Of a stretch of DNA of 40,529 nucleotides, positions 9,150 to 18,704 are shown piece by piece; the stretch's first letter is position 1, and every line of letters starts with the position of its first letter. The position numbers and the translations under genes are program-made. Under the pieces are notes generated by a model. It worked only from the letters and a program-made list of their open reading frames with translations. It was not told the DNA's origin and did no database searches. Origin of the DNA: an uncultured Bacteroidales bacterium (lineage in GTDB: Bacteria > Bacteroidota > Bacteroidia > Bacteroidales > P3); assembly GCA_946613135.1 (NCBI GenBank), contig CAMOFI010000005.1, positions 1-40,529 on the forward strand, written 5' to 3'.

Positions 9150-9181
9150 AAAAAAGGGAAGCGGCACCGCACCACTTCCCG
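9150..9181 (-). terminator. Terminator of the atp operon
   Basis: Read on the minus strand, GGGAAG (9180-9175) and CTTCCC (9161-9156) form a stem followed by a run of seven T. It lies about 20 bp after the atpG stop. The loop contains a further GC-rich GTGCGGTGCC stretch that may extend the stem. Confidence 0.75.
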
Positions 9182-9199
9182 GTTTGAAAATATTTTTTC

Positions 9200-10072
9200 T
9201 TAACCTTTAAGGGCTTCTGAACCACTGACAATCTCTATTATCTCGTTGGTGATAGCTGCCTGGCGGGCTTTGTTGTAGCTCAGGCGAAGCTCCTTGAGCA
9301 GTTCCGTGGCATTGTCTGTGGCTTTCTGCATGGCCGTCATACGTGCACCATGCTCTGCAGCAAGCGAGTCGAGTATCACGCGATAGAACTGAGAACGCAA
9401 CGTGAGGGGTATCATTTCCTGCAAGATGCGCTCCTTGTCGGGCTCGTAGATATAGTCGTTGCGCGATTTTACGCCACTGTCGACAACAGCCTTTGGCACC
9501 ACGGGCAGAAACTGTTCTGCCGAAAGAATCTGAGTCAGAGAGTTCTTGAACTGGTTGTAGACAATCTCCACACGATCGTACTCCTTGTTGCAGAATGACC
9601 GCATGATAGCCTCGCTGATATCTGCAATAGAATCGAAATCAGGATTGTCGAGCACGTCGTCGTAACTTGCTGCAACAAGTTCCTTCTGTTTGGAGAAAAA
9701 CTCTGTGCAACGCTTACCGATAGTGATCATCTTCAACAACTTGCATCCTTTCGACTCATAATGTTCCTTGCGCGAGAGGGCCTCCTTGATAACGTTGGAG
9801 TTGAACGCTCCGCACAAACCCTTGTTGGATGTAACCACCACAAGGAGAACACTCTGGGCTGAACGGACTTCGTGGTATGGAGTCTGTACACCGTCCTCTA
9901 CATCGATGTCGCTGATAATCTCGTTCAGCATGGCAGCGTATGGGCGCATGCCCATGATGGCATTCTGTGCCCTCCGGAACTTGGCCGCCGAAACCATCTT
10001 CATTGCCGAAGTGATCTGCTGTGTGCTGCTTACCGATGCAATGCGTGTTCGTACTTCTTTTAAATTAGCCAT
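9200..10072 (-). CDS. atpG: F-type ATP synthase gamma subunit
   Basis: The gamma subunit is the central rotor stalk of F1, which transmits rotation of the c-ring to the alpha3beta3 head. The protein has 290 residues, the usual length. The N-terminal helix LKEVRTRIASVSSTQQITSAMKMVSAAK and the C-terminal helix RMTAMQKATDNATELLKELRLSYNKARQAAITNEIIEIVSG are the two halves of the conserved coiled-coil axle. GLCGAFNSN, the Rossmann-like segment start, is present. It is the last gene of the atpEFHAG cluster, 60 bp after atpA, and is followed by a terminator. Confidence 0.97.
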   Translation of the reverse strand: MANLKEVRTRIASVSSTQQITSAMKMVSAAKFRRAQNAIMGMRPYAAMLNEIISDIDVEDGVQTPYHEVRSAQSVLLVVVTSNKGLCGAFNSNVIKEALSRKEHYESKGCKLLKMITIGKRCTEFFSKQKELVAASYDDVLDNPDFDSIADISEAIMRSFCNKEYDRVEIVYNQFKNSLTQILSAEQFLPVVPKAVVDSGVKSRNDYIYEPDKERILQEMIPLTLRSQFYRVILDSLAAEHGARMTAMQKATDNATELLKELRLSYNKARQAAITNEIIEIVSGSEALKG

Positions 10073-10132
10073 ATTAGATTAATTCTGATTGTTGGATTTA
10101 GATATGAATAGCTGTTTTCTCAAATCCAAAAT

Positions 10133-11713
10133 CTATTTAGTATATTTCACACAGAGGTCGGCAGCCACTTTACGCATTGTGTCGAGATCCTCGTCGAGGA
10201 GTTTGCCGGCCTTGAGGTTGGCGAGGAGCTGCTGATGGTTCTGGCGAAGGAAGAAAAGATACTCTGTCTCGAAATTGTGCACCTTGTCGACTGGCACCTT
10301 CTGGATGAGGCCGTTGGTGCCACAGAAGATGATAGCCACCTGCTCTTCGACGGGCATAGGCGTATACTGAGGCTGCTTGAGGATTTCCACATTGCGTACA
10401 CCTTTGTCGAGGACTGCCTTTGTGGCAGCATCAAGGTCACTTCCGAATTTTGAGAAAGCCTCAAGTTCACGATACTGGGCCTGGTCGAGTTTGAGCGTGC
10501 CTGCTATCTTCTTCATCGACTTGATCTGAGCCTTTCCTCCAACACGGCTTACTGAGATACCCACATTGATTGCAGGCCGCACACCGCTATTGAAAAGGTT
10601 CGTTTCGAGGAATATCTGACCATCGGTAATGGAAATCACATTGGTCGGGATGTATGCCGACACGTCACCGGCTTGGGTCTCGATGATTGGCAATGCCGTC
10701 AGCGATCCGCCACCGCGCACTTTATCTTTGAGCGAAGCCGGAAGGTCGTTCATCTGCCGTGCTATCTCGTCGCTCTGGATTATGCGTGCAGCACGCTCAA
10801 GCAGACGCGAGTGCAGATAGAACACGTCGCCAGGATAAGCCTCGCGTCCCGGCGGGCGACGGAGCAGCAAAGAAACCTCGCGGTATGCTACAGCCTGCTT
10901 GGAGAGGTCATCGTAGATCACGAGGGCGTTGCGTCCCGTATCACGGAAATACTCACCGATGGCAGCTCCGGCAAATGGGGCATAGAACTGCATGGCGGCA
11001 GGATCGGACGCCGTGGCAGCGACAACGATAGTGTAGTCCATCGCGCCCTTCTCTTCAAGATTCTTGACGAGGTTGGCCACCGTAGAGCCCTTCTGTCCGC
11101 AGGCAACATAGATGCAGTAGACAGGGTCGCCAGCATCGTAGAAATTCTTCTGGTTAATAATTGTGTCGATAGCGATGGCTGTCTTGCCTGTCTGACGGTC
11201 GCCGATGATAAGTTCGCGCTGTCCGCGGCCGATGGGAATCATCGAGTCGATAGCTTTGATACCTGTCTGCAATGGTTGCTCTACAGGCTGACGGAATATG
11301 ACTCCCGGAGCCTTGCGCTCGATAGGCATATCGAACAGCTCGCCCTCTATAGGGCCTTTTCCGTCGATCGGCTCTCCTATGGTGTTGATCACACGGCCAA
11401 CCAGTTGTTCGCCCACCTTGACAGATGCGATACGTTTGGTCCGTTTCACAGTGTCGCCCTCGTTGATGGTGTTGGATTCGGCAAGCATGACAATGCCGAC
11501 GTTGTCCTCTTCAAGGTTTTGCACTATACCCTGTTCGCCTGTCGCAAACTCCACGAGTTCGCCCGACTGGGCATTGTTGAGGCCATAGACGCGTGCAATG
11601 CCATCGCCCACGGTAAGGACTGTGCCTACCTCTTCAAGGGCCACGTCAAGGTTGACGTCGGCAAGTTGTTTTTTCAGTATGGCTGATACTTCAGCTGGTT
11701 TTATTTCTGACAT
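10133..11713 (-). CDS. atpA: F-type ATP synthase alpha subunit
   Basis: This is the non-catalytic nucleotide-binding subunit of F1. It has 526 residues, close to the family norm. The Walker A motif GDRQTGKTA, the Walker B region [18 protein letters not shown], the arginine-finger segment around [10 protein letters not shown] and the family signature [14 protein letters not shown] are all present. The N-terminal [26 protein letters not shown] is the beta-barrel crown. It sits 72 bp after atpH and 60 bp before atpG on the minus strand. The catalytic beta subunit (atpD) is not in the window. Confidence 0.98.
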   Translation of the reverse strand: MSEIKPAEVSAILKKQLADVNLDVALEEVGTVLTVGDGIARVYGLNNAQSGELVEFATGEQGIVQNLEEDNVGIVMLAESNTINEGDTVKRTKRIASVKVGEQLVGRVINTIGEPIDGKGPIEGELFDMPIERKAPGVIFRQPVEQPLQTGIKAIDSMIPIGRGQRELIIGDRQTGKTAIAIDTIINQKNFYDAGDPVYCIYVACGQKGSTVANLVKNLEEKGAMDYTIVVAATASDPAAMQFYAPFAGAAIGEYFRDTGRNALVIYDDLSKQAVAYREVSLLLRRPPGREAYPGDVFYLHSRLLERAARIIQSDEIARQMNDLPASLKDKVRGGGSLTALPIIETQAGDVSAYIPTNVISITDGQIFLETNLFNSGVRPAINVGISVSRVGGKAQIKSMKKIAGTLKLDQAQYRELEAFSKFGSDLDAATKAVLDKGVRNVEILKQPQYTPMPVEEQVAIIFCGTNGLIQKVPVDKVHNFETEYLFFLRQNHQQLLANLKAGKLLDEDLDTMRKVAADLCVKYTK

Positions 11714-11785
11714 AGTTTTTTGAAATATTCTTTGGATAATCGCAGGTGTGACACCCGCATGATTGTGTGACAGATGAGAGGTGGG

Positions 11786-12343
11786 TTACAGTTTGCTTTC
11801 GTAGACGTTTTTGCTGAACTCTTTGCGCAGACGTGCAATTTGTGTGCTTATGCGTGCATCGTACATGTTGTTGTCGAACGTCACGCTGAAACCGCCAAGG
11901 ATGGAAGGATCAACCTTTGTGGCGAGTTCCACATCCTTACCGGTATGCCTGCCTACCACATCACAGACCGTCTGCCTGATGTCTTCGCCCACTTCGGCAG
12001 CTGTTACAAGGTCGGTGAAAACAATATTCTTTGCTTCGCGGTAGAGCTGTACGAAAGCGTTGGAAATACCCTTCAGGTTGACGCTCCTTCTTTTGCGCAC
12101 AACAAAGGCGAGAAAAAGAGCGCTGACCTTCGAAATCCTGCTGGCGAAGATATCGTCAAGAATGGCGATTTTCTTGCTTTCGCGTATCACCGGATTGGCA
12201 AATACCGTGCCAAGGATGTGGTTTTGGATACAAACCTGGTTGACCAGCCTCATATCGTCGCACACTGCATCAAGCTGCCCCGTGTCAGAAGCGACAAGAA
12301 AAAGGGCTTTTGCGTAGTTGAGATTTATTCTGTAGTCTTCCAC
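11786..12343 (-). CDS. atpH: F-type ATP synthase delta subunit
   Basis: The delta (OSCP-like) subunit joins the b-stalk to the top of F1. The protein has 185 residues and starts YRINLNYAKALFLVASDTGQLDAV, the typical N-terminal helical domain. It contains NPVIRESKKIAILDDIF, matching the conserved NP...K..IL segment, and ends with a beta-rich domain (VDPSILGGFSVTFDNNMYDARISTQIARLRKEF) equal to the family C-terminal signature. It lies between atpF (42 bp) and atpA (72 bp). Confidence 0.95.
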   Translation of the reverse strand: MEDYRINLNYAKALFLVASDTGQLDAVCDDMRLVNQVCIQNHILGTVFANPVIRESKKIAILDDIFASRISKVSALFLAFVVRKRRSVNLKGISNAFVQLYREAKNIVFTDLVTAAEVGEDIRQTVCDVVGRHTGKDVELATKVDPSILGGFSVTFDNNMYDARISTQIARLRKEFSKNVYESKL

Positions 12344-12385
12344 TTGATAAAAGTTGGGGATTGAACGATGTGATTAGCTTGGGGC

Positions 12386-12886
12386 TCAGTTCAGTTTGAC
12401 GTTTTCGAGTTCGCGGGCAACGAATTCGTTGGCTTTCTGTTTGTCCGAGAGTTCAGACTTGATGAGCTTTTCGGCTATCTCGATGGAGAGATTGGCGATT
12501 TGGTTTTTGAGGTCGTGCATAGCCTTGAGTTTCTCATTGTTGATATTTACGTTGGCAGCTTCAATCATGCGAGCGGCCTCCACTGCTGCCTTGTTTCGGG
12601 CATCCTCTTTTATCTGCTCGCTTGCCAGTCGTGCATTGCGAAGCATCTCGTCGCGCTGGGCTTTGGCCTCCTTGAGCATGTCTTCATTGTTAGCCTGCAG
12701 CTGGGCCATCTGTTTCTTGGTATCCTCTGCAGCATTGAGGGCATCGTTGATTGCTTTCTCACGGTCATTCAGCGCTTTGAGGATAACCGGCCAACCCCAT
12801 TTCATGAGTATGAATACCAATATTCCGAAGGCAATAACCATCCAGAATATCACACCAAGTCCGGGGCTTACTAAAGGATTGTTCAT
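12386..12886 (-). CDS. atpF: F-type ATP synthase b subunit
   Basis: The 166-residue protein has a single N-terminal membrane helix (about residues 8-30, GVIFWMVIAFGILVFILMKWGW) and a long charged helix to the C-terminus, rich in Ala, Glu, Lys and Gln. This is the peripheral stalk that holds F1 against rotation. FWMVIAFGILVFILMKW followed by PVILKALNDREKAI is the classical b-subunit opening. It lies 102 bp after atpE, in a gap with strong inverted repeats. Confidence 0.96.
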   Translation of the reverse strand: MNNPLVSPGLGVIFWMVIAFGILVFILMKWGWPVILKALNDREKAINDALNAAEDTKKQMAQLQANNEDMLKEAKAQRDEMLRNARLASEQIKEDARNKAAVEAARMIEAANVNINNEKLKAMHDLKNQIANLSIEIAEKLIKSELSDKQKANEFVARELENVKLN

Positions 12887-12913
12887 TATCAGAAGGTTTG
12901 ATTTATGGTTTTG

Positions 12914-12974
12914 TTTTGAATCGATTCAAAAGGTGTGGCACTTTGTGCCCATCGCACTCGGTACCACACCGAGT
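12914..12974 (-). promoter_or_regulatory. Structured spacer between atpE and atpF: palindrome and nested hairpins
   Basis: In the 102-bp gap three dyads are visible. The first is an 18-bp perfect palindrome TTTTGAATCGATTCAAAA at 12914-12931. The second is GGCAC-TTT-GTGCC at 12937-12949. The third is ACTCGGT-ACCAC-ACCGAGT at 12956-12974. An alternative longer pairing GGTGTGG (12932-12938) with CCACACC (12964-12970) overlaps the last two. In the transcript these could protect or attenuate the atpE message, and such arrangements can help raise c-subunit output. No U-tract makes a strong terminator. Confidence 0.5.
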
Positions 12975-12988
12975 CTTTCCCTCCAGTC

Positions 12989-13581
<593 letters not shown>

Positions 13582-15141
13582 TCAGACGAGGTCGATAGAA
13601 TAGTGCAGGCCTACGTTTTGGCGACGGGCCATAGCCTGTTTGATGATAAGGTAAGCACAGGCTATGAGGTTGCGGAGCTCGGAGAGCGGTTCGGTAAGGA
13701 CGCTCCGGTTGTAGAGTTCCTCTGTTTCACGGAAGATAAGGTTGAGACGGTCAAAAGCGCGTTGCAGACGCAAGTCGCTTCGGACAATTCCGACATAGTT
13801 GGTCATTATTTCCTGCAGCTCCTTCTTTGTCTGTGTGATGAGGACCATTTCCTCGTTGAGGACCATACCTTCGGCATTCCAGTCTGGCACAGCGTTGTTG
13901 ATGGTGGTGTTTTTGGATATCTCCACAGCGTCGAGTGCCGCATTGTGGGCATACACAGCAGCTTCAAGCAGCGAGTTGCTGGCGAGACGGTTGCCTCCAT
14001 GAAGCCCCGTACATGAACATTCGCCAGCAGCATAGAGATGATGGATGGATGAGCGTCCCCGGGTGTCGACTTTGATGCCGCCGCATTGGTAGTGGGCAGC
14101 GGGCCGTACAGGAATCATATCTTTGGTGATGTTGATGCCCAGTTCGAGGCATTTGGCATAGATTGTAGGAAAACCATCGATGAGCTCGCGTTTTCCGATA
14201 GAACGAGCGTCGAGCCAAAGGTAGTCGACACCAGCAAGTTTCATCTCGTTGTCGATTGCACGGGCCACAATATCGCGAGGGGCCAGCGAGAGTCGCGGGT
14301 CGTATTTGTGCATAAACTCGTTGCCATTGCGGTCCTTCAGTATGGCTCCCGCGCCACGCATTGCCTCGGTAATGAGGAAAGCCGGCTTCTCGGCCGGATT
14401 GTACAGGCTTGTGGGATGAAACTGCATAAACTCAAGGTCCTTGAGAACCCCGCGTGCACGATGGACCATTGCAACTCCGTCGCCTGTGGAGATAATCGGT
14501 GTTGTTGTGGTTGTATAGACGTTGCCCATGCCTCCGGTAGCAAGAAGGGTGACTTTGGCGAGATAGGTGTCTATCTCGTTAGTTTTGCAGTTGAGGGCGT
14601 AGACACCATAACAGTCGATGTCGGGCGTATGCTTAGTGACGCGTTGTCCGAGATGATGCTGGGTTATGAGATCGATGGCGAACTGGTTCTCTTTGAGTTC
14701 AATGTTAGGATGGCTGTTTATGGCGTCTAATAGGCCGCGCTCTATTTCGGCACCGGTATTGTCCTTGTGGTGGAGGATGCGGAACTCTGAGTGCCCGCCT
14801 TCCCGATGGAGGTCGAAGCGGCTGCCCTGCTTGTCCATATCAAAATTTACGCCATACTGAACCAGTTCACGTATACGCTCAGGGGCCTCGCGTATGGTCA
14901 TTTCCACGACTTCGCGGTCGCAAATGCCGTCGCCTGCAACGAGGGTGTCGGCTATATGTTTGTCGAAGCTGTCTGTATCATACATTACAGCAGCAATGCC
15001 CCCTTGGGCATATTTGGTTGAGCCTTCCGAGGCGTCGCCTTTGGAGAGGATGATGACTTTGCCGTAGGGGGCCACTTTAAGAGCAAAGCTGAGGCCTGCT
15101 ATGCCTGAGCCTATAACGAGAAAATCTACTTCGTATCGCAT
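13582..15141 (-). CDS. nadB: L-aspartate oxidase
   Basis: NadB oxidises L-aspartate to iminoaspartate with FAD, the first step of de novo NAD synthesis; NadA then condenses the product with DHAP. The protein has 519 residues. The FAD-binding GSGIAGLSFALKVA is at the N-terminus (residues 12-25), followed by GSTKYAQGGIAAV, the substrate region HREGGHSEFRILHH, MQFHPTSLYNP, and the second FAD motif GLHGGNRLASNSLLEAAVYA. All are hallmarks that separate NadB from succinate dehydrogenase flavoproteins, together with the short helical C-terminal domain. No nadA or nadC is adjacent, so the pathway is dispersed. Confidence 0.96.
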   Translation of the reverse strand: MRYEVDFLVIGSGIAGLSFALKVAPYGKVIILSKGDASEGSTKYAQGGIAAVMYDTDSFDKHIADTLVAGDGICDREVVEMTIREAPERIRELVQYGVNFDMDKQGSRFDLHREGGHSEFRILHHKDNTGAEIERGLLDAINSHPNIELKENQFAIDLITQHHLGQRVTKHTPDIDCYGVYALNCKTNEIDTYLAKVTLLATGGMGNVYTTTTTPIISTGDGVAMVHRARGVLKDLEFMQFHPTSLYNPAEKPAFLITEAMRGAGAILKDRNGNEFMHKYDPRLSLAPRDIVARAIDNEMKLAGVDYLWLDARSIGKRELIDGFPTIYAKCLELGINITKDMIPVRPAAHYQCGGIKVDTRGRSSIHHLYAAGECSCTGLHGGNRLASNSLLEAAVYAHNAALDAVEISKNTTINNAVPDWNAEGMVLNEEMVLITQTKKELQEIMTNYVGIVRSDLRLQRAFDRLNLIFRETEELYNRSVLTEPLSELRNLIACAYLIIKQAMARRQNVGLHYSIDLV

Positions 15142-15270
15142 ACTTGATTTAAGTATAATATTATGACGTTTTAACGCAGAACTGCTATTTTAATTATGTC
15201 TCTTCTCTTTATTTTTTTCTTATCCCGAACACCACCGACAGCCATATCAACAACAGACCGACTACAAATC

Positions 15271-16110
15271 CTATCCTCGGGTCAGGTACTTGATCTCGGC
15301 AGGATGGATTATTCCGTACTGGATGGCCTTGGCGATACGTGCTCCCGACTTGTTGACTATATTGAACTTGCGCGACAATTCCTTCTGCTTTTCTTGCACG
15401 CTTTTGTCTGTCTCGCTCCACCGCACAAGGCGTTGAGCAATTTCCTGAGCCGTACAGCCGGCAGCTTCGAGTTGCAGGATTTCGCGTTCCTCGTCGTTGA
15501 CAGGTTCATCAAGGGGTGGATGGTTCTCTTTGTCGAAATAGAGCTCGGCAGCTTCCATGAGCGTAAGCATGAGTGGATAGTTGAAATAGTATTTTTCACC
15601 TCGCTCGAGACACGAAATGGCTCTGATTATATTTTCTATCGAGAATCCTCCTATAGCGTTCTTGCTTACAAAAGCGTTGGCCCCTTTGTGGAGAGCCTCG
15701 AAAACAACGCTGCCGATGTTCTTGATACGCTGCGAACGGTCCGTCTCGTTTTGCAAGGGATTATCAAAACGGCCTGAGAGGATGATGATTTTTATATCCT
15801 GGCCATAGATATTCTTATACTGTCGGCGTATACGCTCTGTGATGAATATGCCTCCTGTTGGTTCGCCCTGAAACTCCATGTCGACAAGCAGGTAGTCCGG
15901 ACGTGGCCGCTGTGGGTCGTTGAGGGCTGCAAAGAGTTGCGGACCACTGGCGAAGGTGTCGAGCACTTCAAGTTCCTTGCGCTGCACATGTCCGTCATCA
16001 TCCATGCGGCAGTCAACGAGTTCCTTGCGCTCGTTAATCTCAAATTTTATCGCCTTTCTGATCAAGGGTTCGTCGTCGACGATCATCATTGTTATTTTAT
16101 CGGATGTCAT
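15271..16110 (-). CDS. Response regulator with LuxR-like DNA-binding domain
   Basis: The 279-residue protein opens with a receiver domain: acidic pair Asp12-Asp13 in MIVDDEP, phospho-acceptor Asp77 in LLVDMEF, Ser112 in IILSG and Lys150 in FVSK. The distance from acidic pair to Lys (about 138 residues) is some 30 more than usual, because of insertions near residues 30-48 and 115-135. The C-terminal 70 residues (NDEEREILQLEAAGCTAQEIAQRL...GARIAKAIQYGII) match the LuxR/NarL helix-turn-helix, also with a small insertion. The gene lies 60 bp downstream of the sensor kinase gene on the same strand and is its probable cognate regulator. The targets are unknown. Confidence 0.9.
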   Translation of the reverse strand: MTSDKITMMIVDDEPLIRKAIKFEINERKELVDCRMDDDGHVQRKELEVLDTFASGPQLFAALNDPQRPRPDYLLVDMEFQGEPTGGIFITERIRRQYKNIYGQDIKIIILSGRFDNPLQNETDRSQRIKNIGSVVFEALHKGANAFVSKNAIGGFSIENIIRAISCLERGEKYYFNYPLMLTLMEAAELYFDKENHPPLDEPVNDEEREILQLEAAGCTAQEIAQRLVRWSETDKSVQEKQKELSRKFNIVNKSGARIAKAIQYGIIHPAEIKYLTRG

Positions 16111-16170
16111 ATTGTGTGTTTGCAGGTTTGTGGGTATGTCGTGGATTAATGTGTGTTTTTGGGGTTCGTT

Positions 16171-18276
16171 TTAAGTGCTTAGGTGCTCTGCTCGTTGGAG
16201 CAGGAAATGGAATGTGGTGCCTGCGGCAGGAGAGCTTTCTGCCCAAATACGACAGCCTCGCAAAGTGTTGTCGTCGTGCTTTTTTATTATGTATCGGCAC
16301 AAAATAAGACCGAAACCGGTACCATAGGCGCGGTCGGTGGAAGGTTTGATTTTTTTGTCTGCGCGAAAGAGATTTTCAAGGGTCTCGGAATCCATTCCGC
16401 TACCAGTGTCTTTAATGGCTACCTCGACAAAGCGGCTGTCGCTTTCGAATGGCTGAGCATACACCGACACCGAGCCTTTTTCCGTATGCTGTATGGCATT
16501 GTTGACGATATTGCGAAGCATGATTTCCACCAGCTGCTTGTCGCCCACAATACTAAGGTCGGTCGGACAAAAGCTGACCGCCAAATCCGCACCCCTGAAA
16601 TTGCCGACGCTTTGCCGGACATTGTCAAAAACATCGCCAAGCGCCACAACGCCACGATTAAACTGCAACCCGCTCGGAATGGAGAGGTTTGTCCAACTCT
16701 TGATATTCTCAAAGGTCCGTATCAACTGTCCTGTCACCTCGCGTTTCAAGTCGTCCGGAAGCTTTTCGTTTTGGAGGTAAGAGATAAACGGAGTTATATC
16801 ATGGCGCAACACCGAGAGACAAGTTTCGACATTGGCTATGCGTTCGACATCTTGACGCTTTGCAGCCTGGAGCTGGGCTGTTTCACGACCCAGTGCCCTG
16901 GTGCGTCGGCGCAGCAGCAGCAGAGTGACGAAGAGTGCTATAGCCAGCACAAGAAGCACTATGGAGAATATCATGTAAGCCAGACTGCCGCGTCGGGCTT
17001 TGCTGAGTTGCTGTTGGAGTACGAAATCGGCCTTCTCATTCTGCGATATGTACGATAGCAGCTGCAGCTCGTGGCGTGTCCAATCGGCCACGACGTCGAG
17101 CGATGGGGCACACTGCGATGTGAGAAAACCCTCATAGAGCATCGCTTCGAACTTTGGAGCCACATTGAGCATTGATGAGTCTATAAGGGCCTCTGTAAAA
17201 TAGCTGCGTGCAGTTGCAGTGTCGCCATGCGCGAGGCAGAATCGTCCGGTTGCCACAATGCTGCCCAGTTTTTGGTAGGCGTCGCCATGTTGGAAAAAGA
17301 GGGCTGTGGCTTCGCGCAGGAAAGCGTATGCCATTTGATCGTAGCGTGTCCGGTCGGCAACTGTTGAGGTGTCGTCTTGGACGACATCAAATCCGAATGC
17401 ATCGAAAACCAGGTCGCTTATTTGCATCAGACGGTCGTTGTTGTTTTGCAACGCTTCCATATTAATCCTTCCGTTCCAAAGCATGAATCCCAACAGCTGG
17501 TAGGTATTGGCAAGGTGGTATGCGCTATAGCGTGTGCTGTCATCCAACAAACGCAGATTCTCAAAACAATAGTCAAGCACTTTGCCCACATACAGGGTTT
17601 GGTCTATCGAGTCGGTGCAAAGTGAATGATAGCCATATGCAATCGCATAGTTGAACGACATGTCCTGATGATAGTCGCAACGCAATTCGTGCCGACGGTT
17701 TTCCATCGCCGTAAGCAGTTCGGCCTGTTGGTATTGCGACTTGTTGCGGTAGTGGTAGTTGAGTGTTGTAGTGGTGATGTAGAATTCGCTCTGAGCCAAA
17801 TTGTAGAGCCAGCCTTTGTCATTATGTTTGAGGAGCCCCGACTGCTCTATGTCATAGAGGATCTGATAAGACCCCGCTATGTCGCACTTGCGCTGCAGCA
17901 AGCGCGACTTCAGGAGGTTGGCAAGCATTTTTTCAACCTCAGAGTTGGGCGACTTGCGTGTATAGGCAAGCACCGAGTCGGCGTATGCCTCTGCAGAGTC
18001 ATGGACCGACCGGTTGAAAAAGGATGTGGCAATGATATTCCACGAGCGAAGTTTCCCATCGTAGTATGATGGCAGACTGTCATCGATATAGCGCAATGCA
18101 CGTCGAGCAATCATCTCGCTGCGCTGGGCATAGTCATAGCGTTGCATGAAAGCAGACTTGTTGAGAGCGTCAACTTTTGACCGCATTAACGCATCGACAT
18201 CTTTCTCATCGCCGTTGCATGCAGTAGCGACGAACAGACACGCCACAACAAACATATAATGGATAAATCGAGGCAT
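16171..18276 (-). CDS. Sensor histidine kinase with periplasmic TPR-like region
   Basis: With the start at 18276 the protein has 701 residues. A signal-like N-terminus (hydrophobic YMFVVACLFVATAC, possible lipobox cysteine) is followed by ~400 helical residues with TPR-like spacing, expected to be periplasmic. A membrane helix lies near 433-457 (MIFSIVLLVLAIALFVTLLLL) and a coiled linker follows. The phospho-acceptor His492 is in LRHDITPF, with N-box LRNIVNNAIQH, G1 KDTGSGMD and G2 GTGFGLILCRYIIKKH. An upstream GTG at 18297 would add seven residues, but it falls beside a promoter-like TATTTTTG (18288-18295), so I prefer the ATG at 18276. It forms a two-component pair with the next gene, 60 bp away. 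The stimulus is unknown. Confidence 0.9.
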   Translation of the reverse strand: MPRFIHYMFVVACLFVATACNGDEKDVDALMRSKVDALNKSAFMQRYDYAQRSEMIARRALRYIDDSLPSYYDGKLRSWNIIATSFFNRSVHDSAEAYADSVLAYTRKSPNSEVEKMLANLLKSRLLQRKCDIAGSYQILYDIEQSGLLKHNDKGWLYNLAQSEFYITTTTLNYHYRNKSQYQQAELLTAMENRRHELRCDYHQDMSFNYAIAYGYHSLCTDSIDQTLYVGKVLDYCFENLRLLDDSTRYSAYHLANTYQLLGFMLWNGRINMEALQNNNDRLMQISDLVFDAFGFDVVQDDTSTVADRTRYDQMAYAFLREATALFFQHGDAYQKLGSIVATGRFCLAHGDTATARSYFTEALIDSSMLNVAPKFEAMLYEGFLTSQCAPSLDVVADWTRHELQLLSYISQNEKADFVLQQQLSKARRGSLAYMIFSIVLLVLAIALFVTLLLLRRRTRALGRETAQLQAAKRQDVERIANVETCLSVLRHDITPFISYLQNEKLPDDLKREVTGQLIRTFENIKSWTNLSIPSGLQFNRGVVALGDVFDNVRQSVGNFRGADLAVSFCPTDLSIVGDKQLVEIMLRNIVNNAIQHTEKGSVSVYAQPFESDSRFVEVAIKDTGSGMDSETLENLFRADKKIKPSTDRAYGTGFGLILCRYIIKKHDDNTLRGCRIWAESSPAAGTTFHFLLQRAEHLST

Positions 18277-18287
18277 ATTTTTTTTGC

Positions 18288-18295
18288 AAAAATAC
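18288..18295 (-). promoter_or_regulatory. Putative -7 element of the sensor kinase operon
   Basis: On the minus strand the octamer is TATTTTTG followed by CA, an exact TAnnTTTG match. A CTTG at 18317-18320 sits 21 bp upstream, near the -33 position. The element lies only about 12 bp before the preferred ATG, so the leader would be very short. Confidence 0.45.
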
Positions 18296-18380
18296 ACAAA
18301 ATATTTGAATGCAGCACAAGAGGAGATAATTGAAGAAAAAATTTTTCAGCTTGACATCTATTCACGACCGGACCGAAAAA

Positions 18381-18411
18381 GAAAAACCGACAGACGCTAT
18401 TGCCTGTCGGT
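18381..18411 (-). terminator. Terminator downstream of tRNA-Cys
   Basis: On the minus strand ACCGACAG (18411-18404) and CTGTCGGT (18393-18386) form an 8-bp stem with a 10-nt loop, followed by TTTTTC. It lies just after the tRNA gene in the direction of its transcription. Confidence 0.8.
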
Positions 18412-18421
18412 TCTGTTTTTG

Positions 18422-18492
18422 AGGTCGCTTCCGGATTTGAACCGGAGTAGCAGGTTTTGCAGACCTGTGCCTAACCCCTCGGCCAAACGACC
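18422..18492 (-). tRNA. tRNA-Cys (anticodon GCA)
   Basis: The minus-strand sequence folds as a cloverleaf. The 7-bp acceptor stem GGTCGTT/AGCGACC includes a G-U pair. The anticodon stem is CAGGT/ACCTG with loop containing GCA at 18460-18458, and the T-arm CCGG-TTCAAAT-CCGG is canonical. The discriminator base is U, which is a CysRS identity element. The CCA end is not encoded. A terminator follows directly. Confidence 0.95.
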
Positions 18493-18692
18493 TTTTCTCT
18501 TCAAAAAGTTTTGCAAAGATATGCCATTTTTTTCTAATGGCAAAATTTTTTTTACAATTCCAAGTCACCAACAATTCATAATATTGTTTTTCAGCAAGTC
18601 TCGTTCATTTTTTGTTCCTCGGCAAAGACCTGTTTTTCCCATGTCGGAGGAACGGGAACAGGAAGAATCCTGAAAAATTCGACATTTTTTCT

Positions 18693-18700
18693 CATCTTTG
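18693..18700 (+). promoter_or_regulatory. Possible -7 element at the RNA methyltransferase start
   Basis: CATCTTTG followed by CA differs from TAnnTTTG at one base and ends 4 bp before the ATG at 18705. If used, the mRNA would be nearly leaderless. No clear -33 box is seen. Confidence 0.3.
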
Positions 18701-18704
18701 CATC

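Noticed and set aside
18612-18704. N-terminal extension of the RNA methyltransferase from 18612
   Set aside because: The 31 extra residues have no family similarity and the extension crosses the promoter-like CATCTTTGCA element; the ATG at 18705 gives a normal-length protein.
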